Assembly: GCF_900112375.1 (NCBI RefSeq)
Contig: NZ_FOLS01000051.1
Location: 1 to 38,298, forward strand
DNA length: 38,298 nucleotides
Source: Pseudomonas citronellolis
Lineage (GTDB): Bacteria; Pseudomonadota; Gammaproteobacteria; Pseudomonadales; Pseudomonadaceae
Direction of reading: 5' to 3'
The notes beneath the pieces are model-generated. The model worked only from the letters and a program-made list of their open reading frames with translations. It was not told where the DNA came from and ran no database searches. Within the stretch, counting starts at the first letter, position 1; every line of letters starts with the position of its first letter. A program made the position numbers and the translations under genes. Shown here piece after piece: positions 1-6,943 of this stretch.

Positions 1-168
1 AAAACCCTAAACTTGGCTCAGCAATCGCAAAAAACTCTCGAATTCACGAGTGTTACTTGTGATGCTGATAATCTTGCGATCACCAGTCTTAACTCACAAG
101 CACCCACACGAATTGCTTGATTCAACTTGTTAAAGAGCAGTTGGTTAAGGCTTTCGTCTCAACCGAGG
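1..168 (-). other. rRNA operon leader (pre-16S region), gene itself outside window
   Basis: Read on the minus strand, this stretch resembles the transcribed leader that precedes 16S rRNA in Pseudomonas, including the segment TTTAGGGTTTT close to the window edge, which I recall from Pseudomonas 16S leaders. No mature 16S sequence is present, so the gene should begin a few tens of bases beyond position 1. No protein-coding gene is credible here. The identification rests on recalled leader sequence plus the boxA and promoters described separately. Confidence 0.8.
127..139 (-). promoter_or_regulatory. boxA antitermination element of the rrn leader
   Basis: The minus strand reads TGCTCTTTAACAA, which matches the conserved boxA of bacterial rRNA leaders (TGCTCTTTAACA). 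In RNA, boxA is bound by NusB/NusE and protects rRNA transcription from Rho. It lies downstream of the three rrn promoters, as expected. Confidence 0.9.
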
Positions 169-174
169 CCGCGC

Positions 175-202
175 ATTCTACGCCAACCTCTTATTTCGTC
201 AA
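175..202 (-). promoter_or_regulatory. rrn promoter, proximal copy
   Basis: On the minus strand there is a -35 TTGACG (plus positions 197-202), a 16-base spacer and a -10 TAGAAT (175-180), followed at once by a GCGC discriminator. A 16-bp spacer and GC-rich discriminator are typical of stringently controlled stable-RNA promoters. Confidence 0.8.
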
Positions 203-282
203 GCGTTATTTTCAGAATTTTTCGTTCCTACTCAACCGCTTGCGCTGTCGATCGGCCGGAGCTTCTCGTCAGCGGGAGGCGC

Positions 283-310
283 ATTCTACAGCGATCAAAC
301 TCGCTGTCAA
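283..310 (-). promoter_or_regulatory. rrn promoter, middle copy
   Basis: The minus strand has -35 TTGACA (305-310), a 16-base spacer, -10 TAGAAT (283-288) and a GC-rich discriminator. It has the same layout as the promoters on either side, which supports tandem rrn promoters. Confidence 0.8.
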
Positions 311-468
311 GCACCTCGGCAATCTTCCTTTTGGCTCGCTGCCGGAGCAGCTGTCGAACCCAAAGGCGGCAAGTGAATCACCGGCCTGATCACCACCCCT
401 AACTTCGAACCTGCTTAAGTGCTTGATTTTCAAGCCCTTTCAGCGCTTCGTCGCTGGGAGTGGTGCGC

Positions 469-525
469 ATTATAGGGACTTCAGAATGCCCGTCAACGAC
501 TTTTTGAATCTTTTCTGAAAAAGCT
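469..525 (-). promoter_or_regulatory. rrn promoter, distal copy with AT-rich UP element
   Basis: The minus strand has -35 TTGACG (491-496), a 16-base spacer, a perfect -10 TATAAT (469-474) and a GCGC discriminator. Upstream bases 497-525 are rich in A and T tracts, as in UP elements that bind the RNA polymerase alpha C-terminal domain. It looks the strongest of the three. It begins about 10 bases beyond the stop codon of the neighbouring transporter gene, which reads in the same direction. Confidence 0.85.
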
Positions 526-535
526 GTCCGAATGA

Positions 536-1846
536 TCAATTTGCAACCAGGGAGGCCTCGCCAGCCAGGCGCTCCTGGCGCAGCAGGAAGCAGCCGGTGA
601 GGAAGCCGACCAGGCACAGCGCGGCTACATAGTAGGCGGGGCCCATGGGGTCTTCCTTCATCAGCAGCGCCACGACCATCGGCGTGAGGCCGCCGAAGAT
701 GGCGTAGGACAGGTTGTAGGAGAAGGACAGGCCGCTGAAGCGCACCACCGGCGGGAAGGCCTTGACCATGACGTAGGGCACGGCGCCGACGATGCCGACG
801 CACAAGCCGGCCAGCGCATATAAAGGGAAGAGCCAGTCCGGATGGGTCTTCAGGCTGCTGTAGAAGAACCACGAGGTCACGCCCAGCAGCAGGCTGCCGC
901 CGATGAAGGTGCGCCCGCCGCCGATGCGGTCGACGATGCGCCCGGCGAGGATGCAGCCCGCGGTGAGGAAGATGATCGCCAGGCTGTTGGCCTTGAGCGA
1001 GGTGGCCGCCGGGACGCCGTAGACCGACTGCAGCACCGAAGGCGTCATGAGGATGACCACGACTATGGCCGCCGACAGCAGCCAGGTGAGCAGCATGGAG
1101 ATGGCCACCGCCGGACGGTGCTCGCGCACCACCACGCCCAGGGGCACCTCGTCGGCCAGTTGCTTGCGTTGCTGCAGCTCGGCGAACACCGGGGTCTCGT
1201 GCAACCAGCGGCGCAGGTAGACGGAGAACAGGCCGAAGATGCCACCGAGCAGGAAGGGGATGCGCCAGGCGTAGGCCAGCACTTCTTCGGCGCTGTAGAG
1301 GCTGTTGATGAGGGTGGCCATCAGCGAACCGATGAGGATGCCCGCGGTCAACCCTGCGGTCAGGGTGCCGCAGGCGAAGCCGACGTTGCGCGCGGGCACG
1401 TGTTCGGAAACGAACACCCAGGCCCCGGGCACCTCGCCGCCGATGGCAGCGCCCTGCACCACGCGCAGCAGCAACAGGGCCAGCGGCGCCCAGATGCCGA
1501 TCTGTTCGTAGGTCGGCAGCACACCCATGAGCAGCGTGGGCACCGACATCAGGAAGATACTCAGGGTGAACATCTTCTTGCGCCCGAGCAGATCGCCGAA
1601 GTGAGCCATGACGATGCCGCCCAGCGGCCGCGCCAGGTAGCCGGCGGCGAACAGGCCGAAGGTCTGCAGCTGGCGCAGCCACTCGGGCATGTCGGCGGGG
1701 AAGAACAGCTTGCCCACCACCGTGGCGAAGAACACGAAGATGATGAAGTCGTAGAACTCCAGGGCGCCGCCCAGGGCGGAAAGGGACAGGGTCTTGTAGT
1801 CGCTGCGGGTCAGCGGACGGGCAGCGGTGGTATTCGCAGAAGGCAT
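536..1846 (-). CDS. MFS transporter, metabolite:H+ symporter (MHS) family
   Basis: A 436-residue inner-membrane protein with about 12 hydrophobic segments. The N-terminal LGGALEFYDFIIFVFF segment followed by RPLGGIVMAHFGDLLGRKK (the MFS loop 2-3 motif) is characteristic of the MHS subfamily, which imports small organic acids or betaine-type solutes with protons. The start ATG at 1846 has a GAGAAG ribosome site. The substrate cannot be read from sequence. Its place next to bet genes makes a quaternary amine or organic acid plausible, but this is inference. No clear terminator separates it from the rrn promoters just downstream. Confidence 0.85.
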   Translation of the reverse strand: MPSANTTAARPLTRSDYKTLSLSALGGALEFYDFIIFVFFATVVGKLFFPADMPEWLRQLQTFGLFAAGYLARPLGGIVMAHFGDLLGRKKMFTLSIFLMSVPTLLMGVLPTYEQIGIWAPLALLLLRVVQGAAIGGEVPGAWVFVSEHVPARNVGFACGTLTAGLTAGILIGSLMATLINSLYSAEEVLAYAWRIPFLLGGIFGLFSVYLRRWLHETPVFAELQQRKQLADEVPLGVVVREHRPAVAISMLLTWLLSAAIVVVILMTPSVLQSVYGVPAATSLKANSLAIIFLTAGCILAGRIVDRIGGGRTFIGGSLLLGVTSWFFYSSLKTHPDWLFPLYALAGLCVGIVGAVPYVMVKAFPPVVRFSGLSFSYNLSYAIFGGLTPMVVALLMKEDPMGPAYYVAALCLVGFLTGCFLLRQERLAGEASLVAN

Positions 1847-1973
1847 CGCAAGGCTTCTCGGCAGGTTGGCGGCGCTGACAGGGAACGCCGAGGGCGAACC
1901 ATGGCAAATGGGAGCGCGTCAGCGCAACATTGTCATCAGGCATTCTGCGGTCGCTGCCGCAGGCCGGCCTCTA

Positions 1974-1979
1974 TATAAT
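1974..1979 (+). promoter_or_regulatory. -10 element, candidate promoter of the thioesterase gene
   Basis: A perfect TATAAT lies 130 bases before the thioesterase start. No good -35 is found 16-18 bases upstream (the sequence there is TCGCTG). If it is used, the mRNA has a leader of about 125 nt that contains the inverted repeat described at 2019-2057. Confidence 0.45.
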
Positions 1980-2109
1980 GCCGGTGCCACATGCGCGGGG
2001 CCGATCAGAAAGCTGTCCCAAGTTTCTGTAGGAAACCACTTTTACAGGACTCTTGGGAGAGCTTTTCCTTTCCTTGAATCGAGACCGTCGGGGCACGAGG
2101 CCCTTACCT

Positions 2110-2514
2110 ATGATCGAGCTTGAACAAGAAGACCCCATCCCGCAGGGCGACCTGGCGCTGCAGATCACCGCGCTGCCGCGCGAGACCAATGGTTTCGGCG
2201 ATATCTTCGGTGGCTGGCTGGTGTCGCAGATGGACCTCGCCGGCACCGCCATGGCCAGCCGCATCGCCGGCGGCCGCGTAGCCACGGTGGCGATCGACCG
2301 CATGGCCTTCCTGGTGCCGGTGGCGGTGGGCGCGCAGCTGTCCTTCTATACCCAGACGCTGGAGGTCGGGCGCAGCTCGATCCGCATGCTGGTGGAAGTG
2401 TGGAGCGACGATCCGCTGTCCAGCGAGTGGCGCAAGGTCACCGAGGCGGTGTTCGTGTTCGTGGCCATCGATGGCAGCGGGCGGACGCGGCCGGTGCCGC
2501 CGCGGCGGGGGTGA
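2110..2514 (+). CDS. yciA: YciA-type acyl-CoA thioesterase (hotdog fold)
   Basis: A 134-residue single-hotdog protein. It shares with E. coli YciA the N-terminal PQGDLAL segment, the motif NGFGDIFGGWLVSQMD (about residues 28-43) containing the catalytic Asp, and a VAVG turn followed by a WRKVTEAVFVFVAID strand. YciA enzymes hydrolyse a wide range of short- to long-chain acyl-CoAs in the cytoplasm and work as hexamers. The ATG at 2110 is preceded by ACGAGG. An upstream TTG in frame at 2053 would add 19 residues with no family counterpart and was not used. It is divergent from the MHS transporter. Confidence 0.88.
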   Translation: MIELEQEDPIPQGDLALQITALPRETNGFGDIFGGWLVSQMDLAGTAMASRIAGGRVATVAIDRMAFLVPVAVGAQLSFYTQTLEVGRSSIRMLVEVWSDDPLSSEWRKVTEAVFVFVAIDGSGRTRPVPPRRG

Positions 2515-2570
2515 GGGTTATCCTCGTTCGGAGTGGTGAATAGTTCCGCTCCATCCTGATATCGCTTTTC

Positions 2571-2613
2571 CCTATCCCCAGCCCTCTCCCTGAAGGGAGA
2601 GGGGGCTTGTCCG
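2571..2613 (+). repeat. Fragment of the composite CCCTCTCCC repeat
   Basis: A hairpin CCCTCTCCC-TGAA-GGGAGAGGG with flanking CCCCAG and CTTGTCCG is identical to one inner arm of the larger composite repeats elsewhere in the window. The rest of the element is missing. It lies between the convergent thioesterase and betA genes and could add weak termination. Confidence 0.75.
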
Positions 2614-2670
2614 CTGCAGGCATGAAGTTCGGTGCTAGCCGTCCACCTCTTGCCTTGCCTCGACACTCAT

Positions 2671-2697
2671 AAAAGAAAGGCGCCAACTCGTGGCGCC
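2671..2697 (-). terminator. Rho-independent terminator of betA
   Basis: The minus strand forms the perfect stem GGCGCCA / TGGCGCC with a 5-base loop, followed by TTTCTTTT. It sits 23 bases beyond the betA stop codon and should end the betI-betB-betA transcript. Confidence 0.88.
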
Positions 2698-2719
2698 CTT
2701 CCCTATTCCCGCTCGGAAC

Positions 2720-4405
2720 TCAAGCCCGCGTCGGCTTGCCGCGTACCGGCGCGCCGTTGGCCTTGTAGTAGTCCGCGGTGCTGCGCGGCAGCGGCTGGCG
2801 GCCGCGGATGCGGTCGGCGATCTTCTCGGCGATCATGATGGTGGTGGCGTTGAGGTTGCCGGTGATGATCAGCGGCATGATCGACGCATCCACCACGCGC
2901 AGCCCTTCCATGCCGTGCACGCGGCCCTGGGCGTCGACCACCGCCATGTCGTCCTCGCCCATCTTGCACGAGCAGGAGGGGTGGAAGGCGGTTTCCGCGT
3001 GCTCGCGGACGAAGGCGTCCAGTTCGGCGTCGCTCTTCTTGTCCAGCCCCGGGCTCAGTTCGCGGCCGCGGTAGGCGTCCAGCGCCGGCTGCGCCATGAT
3101 CTCGCGGGTGATGCGGATGGCGTCGCGGAACTCCTGCCAGTCCTGCTCGCTGGACATGTAGTTGAAAAGGATGCTCGGGTGCTTGCGCGGGTCGCGCGAG
3201 GTCAGCTGGATGCGCCCGCGGCTGGGCGAGCGCATGGAGCCGACGTGGGCCTGGAAGCCGTGCTCCTTCACCGCGTTGCTGCCGTTGTAATTGATCGCCA
3301 CCGGCAGGAAGTGGTACTGGATGTTCGGCCATTCGAACTCGTCGCGGGTGCGGATGAAACCGCCGGCCTCGAACTGGTTGCTGGCGCCCAGGCCGGTGCC
3401 GAGGAACATCCACTCGGCGCCGATCTGCGGCTGGTTCCACCACTGCAATGCCGGGTACAGCGAGACCGGCTCCTTGCAGGCGTACTGCAGGTACATCTCC
3501 AGGTGATCCTGGAGGTTCTGGCCAACGCCCGGCAGGTCGTGCACCACTTCGATGCCCAGGTCGCGCAGCACGGTCGCAGGGCCGACGCCGGAGCGTTGCA
3601 GCAGTTGCGGCGAGGCGATGGCGCCGGAACACACCAGCACTTCGCGGCGCGCGCGGGCCTCCTTCGGCGCATTGTCGTCGCCCAGCAGGTAGCTGACGCC
3701 GATGGCGCGCTTGCCGCTGAACAGGATGCGGTCGCTCAGGGCGTGGGTGACGATGGTCAGGTTGGCGCGCTCGCGGGCCTGGTCCAGGTAGCCGCGGGCG
3801 GTGCTGGCGCGGCGGCCCTGGGGGGTCACGGTGCGGTCCATCGGGCCGAAGCCTTCCTGCTGGTAGCCGTTGAGGTCTTCGGTACGCGGGTAGCCGGCCT
3901 GCACGCCGGCCTCGACCATGGCGTGGAACAGCGGGTTGTTGCCGGCCTTGGGCGTGGTCACGCTGACCGGGCCGTCGCCGCCGTGGTAGTCGTTGGGGCC
4001 GATGTCGCGGGTTTCCGCCTTGCGGAAGTACGGCAGGCAGTCGAGGTAGGTCCAGTCCTCCAGGCCCTTCTCTTTCGCCCAGCCGTCGAAGTCCATGGCG
4101 TTGCCGCGGATGTAGCACATGCCGTTGATCAGCGAGGAGCCGCCCAGGCCCTTGCCGCGCCCGCATTCCATGCGGCGGTTGTTCATGTGCGGCTCGGGGT
4201 CGGTGAGGTACGCCCAGTTGTAACGGCGGCCCTGCAGCGGGTAGGCCAGCGCGGCGGGCATCTGGGTGCGGAAGTCGGCGCGGTAGTCCGGGCCGCCGGC
4301 TTCGAGCAGCAGCACGCTGACGTCCGCGTCCTCGGTCAGGCGGGTGGCGAGGACGTTACCGGCGGAACCGGCGCCGATGATGATGTAGTCGTATTCCTGG
4401 GTCAT
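2720..4405 (-). CDS. betA: Choline dehydrogenase BetA
   Basis: A 561-residue FAD enzyme of the GMC oxidoreductase family. It oxidises choline to betaine aldehyde at the inner membrane and can also carry out the second oxidation. The N-terminal dinucleotide-binding motif GAGSAGNVLA is at residues 12-21. The first GMC signature (GRGKGLGGSS-like) lies near residue 85, the second (SGAIASPQLL) near residue 260. The C-terminal HPSCSCKMG and ITGNLNATT segments carry the catalytic His and Asn. Length and ends match known BetA proteins. It is the last gene of a leftward betI-betB-betA set and ends at a clear terminator. The gap to betB is about 120 bases. Confidence 0.97.
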   Translation of the reverse strand: MTQEYDYIIIGAGSAGNVLATRLTEDADVSVLLLEAGGPDYRADFRTQMPAALAYPLQGRRYNWAYLTDPEPHMNNRRMECGRGKGLGGSSLINGMCYIRGNAMDFDGWAKEKGLEDWTYLDCLPYFRKAETRDIGPNDYHGGDGPVSVTTPKAGNNPLFHAMVEAGVQAGYPRTEDLNGYQQEGFGPMDRTVTPQGRRASTARGYLDQARERANLTIVTHALSDRILFSGKRAIGVSYLLGDDNAPKEARARREVLVCSGAIASPQLLQRSGVGPATVLRDLGIEVVHDLPGVGQNLQDHLEMYLQYACKEPVSLYPALQWWNQPQIGAEWMFLGTGLGASNQFEAGGFIRTRDEFEWPNIQYHFLPVAINYNGSNAVKEHGFQAHVGSMRSPSRGRIQLTSRDPRKHPSILFNYMSSEQDWQEFRDAIRITREIMAQPALDAYRGRELSPGLDKKSDAELDAFVREHAETAFHPSCSCKMGEDDMAVVDAQGRVHGMEGLRVVDASIMPLIITGNLNATTIMIAEKIADRIRGRQPLPRSTADYYKANGAPVRGKPTRA

Positions 4406-4522
4406 GCAGGCCTACCTCTTTTTCTGGGCACGACACCGCCCGCGACGCATGGCGCGCCGGTGTCTGAAGGTCGGAAGGCCGGTCGTCGTGGCGACCGGCC
4501 GCTCAGGGCTCGATCGCGGTGG

Positions 4523-5995
4523 TCAGAACACCGAGGCGTAGTCGCCCAGCTCTACCTGCACGGATTTGATCCGAGTGTAATGAGCCAGGGTGGTCAGGCC
4601 GTTCTCGCGACCGACGCCGGATTGCTTGTAGCCGCCCACCGGCATTTCCGCCGGCGACTCGCCCCAGGTGTTGATCCAGCAGATGCCCGCCTCCAGGCGG
4701 TGGATCACCCGGTGGGCGCGGGCCAGGTCCTGGGTGACGACGCCGGCGGCCAGGCCGTATTCGGTGTCGTTGGCGCGGCAGATGACCTCTTCCTCGCTGT
4801 CGTAGACGAGGATGCTCATCACCGGGCCGAAGATTTCCTCACGGACGATGGTCATGTCGTCACGGCAGTCGGTGAACACAGTCGGCGCGACGTAGGCGCC
4901 ATTGCCGAACTCGCCCTCGGTGACGCGCTCACCACCGCACAGCAGGCGGGCCTTCTGTTCCTTGCCGGTCTGGATGTAGCCGAGCACGCTCTCCATGTGC
5001 GGGAAGCTGACCAGCGGGCCGAAGTTGGTGTTCTCGTCCTGCGGGCTGCCCAGGCGGATGCGCTTGACGCGCTCCAGCACCTTCTCCTCGAAGCGCGCCT
5101 GCAGGCTGCGCGGGACGAACACGCGGGTGCCGTTGGTACAGACCTGGCCGGAGCTGAAGAAGTTGGCCATGACGGCGATGTCGGCGGCGCGCTCGAGGTT
5201 GGCGTCGTCGAAGATGATCAGCGGCGACTTGCCGCCCAGCTCCATGGTGACTTCCTTGAGCGAGGAGCTGGAGGCGCTGGCCATGACCTTCTTGCCGGTG
5301 GAGGTGCCGCCGGTGAAGGAGATCTTCTCGATCAGCGGGTGCTCGGTCAGCCACTGGCCGACCTCGCGGCCGCTGCCGGTGAGCACGTTGAACACGCCGT
5401 CGGGCAGGCCGGCCTCGGTATAGATTTCGGCCAGCTTGAGCACGCTCAGCGGGGTGACTTCGCTGGGCTTGAAGATCATCGCGTTGCCCGCGGCCAGGGC
5501 CGGGGCGGATTTCCACAGGGCGATCTGGATCGGGTAATTCCAGGCGCCGATGCCGGCGACCACGCCCAGCGGCTCGCGGCGGGTGTAGACGAAGCTGCTC
5601 TCGCGCAGCGGGATCTGCTCGCCTTCGATGGCCGGGACCAGGCCGGCGTAGTACTCGAGCACGTCGGCGCCGGTGACGATGTCGACGTTGCGCGTCTCGG
5701 CCAGCGGCTTGCCGGTGTCCAGGGTTTCCAGCTCGGCCAGCTCGTCGTTGCGCTGGCGGAGGATGTCCACGGCGCGACGCAGGATGCGCGAGCGCTGCAT
5801 GGCGGTCATCGCCGCCCAGACCTTCTGGCCTTCGACGGCGCTGGCGACGGCGCGCTCGACGTCTTCCTTCGAAGCCCGCTGCACCAGGGCGAGGACCTCC
5901 CCGTTGGCCGGGTTGACGGTCTCGAAGGTGGCGCCACTGCTGGCCTCCACGTAGCGGCCGCCAATGTAGAGCTTCTGAACGTCGAATCGAGCCAT
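4523..5995 (-). CDS. betB: Betaine aldehyde dehydrogenase BetB
   Basis: A 490-residue NAD(P)-dependent aldehyde dehydrogenase that turns betaine aldehyde into glycine betaine. Residues of the ALDH mechanism fall at the numbers known for P. aeruginosa BADH: Asn153 (AWNYP), Glu252 (MELGGKS) and nucleophile Cys286 (SGQVCTNG). The ATG at 5995 gives the standard MARF N-terminus and follows an AGAGGA ribosome site. Upstream in-frame codons would extend into the intergenic region. It lies 46 bases after betI and before betA, so the three are very likely one operon under BetI control. Confidence 0.97.
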   Translation of the reverse strand: MARFDVQKLYIGGRYVEASSGATFETVNPANGEVLALVQRASKEDVERAVASAVEGQKVWAAMTAMQRSRILRRAVDILRQRNDELAELETLDTGKPLAETRNVDIVTGADVLEYYAGLVPAIEGEQIPLRESSFVYTRREPLGVVAGIGAWNYPIQIALWKSAPALAAGNAMIFKPSEVTPLSVLKLAEIYTEAGLPDGVFNVLTGSGREVGQWLTEHPLIEKISFTGGTSTGKKVMASASSSSLKEVTMELGGKSPLIIFDDANLERAADIAVMANFFSSGQVCTNGTRVFVPRSLQARFEEKVLERVKRIRLGSPQDENTNFGPLVSFPHMESVLGYIQTGKEQKARLLCGGERVTEGEFGNGAYVAPTVFTDCRDDMTIVREEIFGPVMSILVYDSEEEVICRANDTEYGLAAGVVTQDLARAHRVIHRLEAGICWINTWGESPAEMPVGGYKQSGVGRENGLTTLAHYTRIKSVQVELGDYASVF

Positions 5996-6041
5996 GGGTC
6001 GGTTGTCCTCTCTTATGGTCTGTGCACGAAGGCCGCGCCCG

Positions 6042-6635
6042 CTATCCGGTGCGCTTGGCCAGTTGTTGGTCGAGATAGTCGTAGGCGATAGCCAGCGCCT
6101 GCTCGGTGTCGAAGGCATCGCCCGACAGCGCGCCGCGCAGCCACAGGCCGTCGATCAGCGCGGCCAGGCCACGGGCGGCGCGGCGCGCCTGGTCCAGCGG
6201 CAGCTCGCGGCGGAACTGGCAGCACAGGTTGGAATACAGCCTGTGGTCGTTGATCCGCTGCAGCCGGCGCAGGGACGGCTGGTGCATGCTGCTAGCCCAG
6301 AACGCCAGCCAGGTCTTCATGGCCGGGCCGTTGACCTGGCTGTTGTCGAAGTTGCCGGCGACGATCGCCCGCAGGTGGGCGCGCGGATCGTCGGTTCGCA
6401 GGCTAGCGCGACGCTCGCGCACGGCCTTGCTCAAAGCCGACATCAGATGCCGCATCGTCGCCTCCAGGAGGCCATTCTTGTCCTGGAAGTAGTGGCTGAT
6501 GATGCCGTTGGAGACCCCCGCCAGGCGGGCGATCAGGGCGATGCTGGCGTCGCTCATGCCAACCTGGTCCACGGCCTCGAGGGTGGCGTGGATCAGTTGC
6601 GAACGGCGAATCGGCTGCATACCGACCTTGGGCAT
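6042..6635 (-). CDS. betI: Choline-sensing TetR-family repressor BetI
   Basis: A 197-residue TetR-type regulator. The N-terminus MPKVGMQPIRRSQLI and the helix-turn-helix segment ending GVSNGIISHYFQDKNGLL are hallmark BetI sequences. BetI represses the choline-glycine betaine genes and releases DNA when choline is present. The ATG at 6635 has AGGAGA 10 bases upstream and gives the conserved N-terminus. A longer upstream reading adds unrelated residues. It is first in betI-betB-betA and divergent from betT. A palindrome centred 80 bases upstream is its probable operator. Confidence 0.96.
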   Translation of the reverse strand: MPKVGMQPIRRSQLIHATLEAVDQVGMSDASIALIARLAGVSNGIISHYFQDKNGLLEATMRHLMSALSKAVRERRASLRTDDPRAHLRAIVAGNFDNSQVNGPAMKTWLAFWASSMHQPSLRRLQRINDHRLYSNLCCQFRRELPLDQARRAARGLAALIDGLWLRGALSGDAFDTEQALAIAYDYLDQQLAKRTG

Positions 6636-6691
6636 ATTGATATATCTCCTCACGCGGGACGTGGCTGTGCCGTCCGGCGTCACTGTGGGCC

Positions 6692-6720
6692 AGTCTATTT
6701 TGTTTTTATTGAACGTTCAA
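6692..6720 (-). promoter_or_regulatory. betI promoter
   Basis: The minus strand has TTGAAC (6715-6720), a 17-base spacer and TAGACT (6692-6697). The -35 hexamer is inside the BetI palindrome, so bound BetI would block polymerase, which fits autorepression. The hexamers are 4/6 matches each, so the assignment is moderate. Confidence 0.6.
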
Positions 6721-6721
6721 T
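6708..6721. promoter_or_regulatory. BetI operator palindrome
   Basis: ATTGAACGTTCAAT is a perfect 14-bp palindrome in the betI-betT intergenic region and matches the core known for BetI operators in enteric and Pseudomonas bet loci. It contains TTGAAC on both strands, so one site can control both directions. Confidence 0.88.
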
Positions 6722-6943
6722 CAACTAAGAATAAGCTGCGCTCCGTGAACCTCCCCGAGCCTTTGCGTGCAAGCGGGCCCGAGCCGTTCATCACCGCGAT
6801 GCGTCCAAACCGGCAAGGATCGCAGAATCCTGCCCGGAAGTGTCGCGGCGGCAATGCTGTGTCTGTGGTTCGCGGCCCGTCGCCGTGCCTCGCGCACTGT
6901 CGCCGGCCGCCATGCGTTCACTGCCATGGGGTCCCCCTGAAAA

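Noticed and set aside
2053..2112. Earlier TTG start for the thioesterase
   Set aside because: The extra 19 residues have no YciA counterpart, and the ATG at 2110 has a ribosome site and the usual N-terminus.
2690..6091. A 1133-codon open frame on the plus strand across betA and betB
   Set aside because: It is antisense to two certain genes, has low-complexity Ala/Gly/Val/His composition typical of GC-rich shadow frames, and has no domain.
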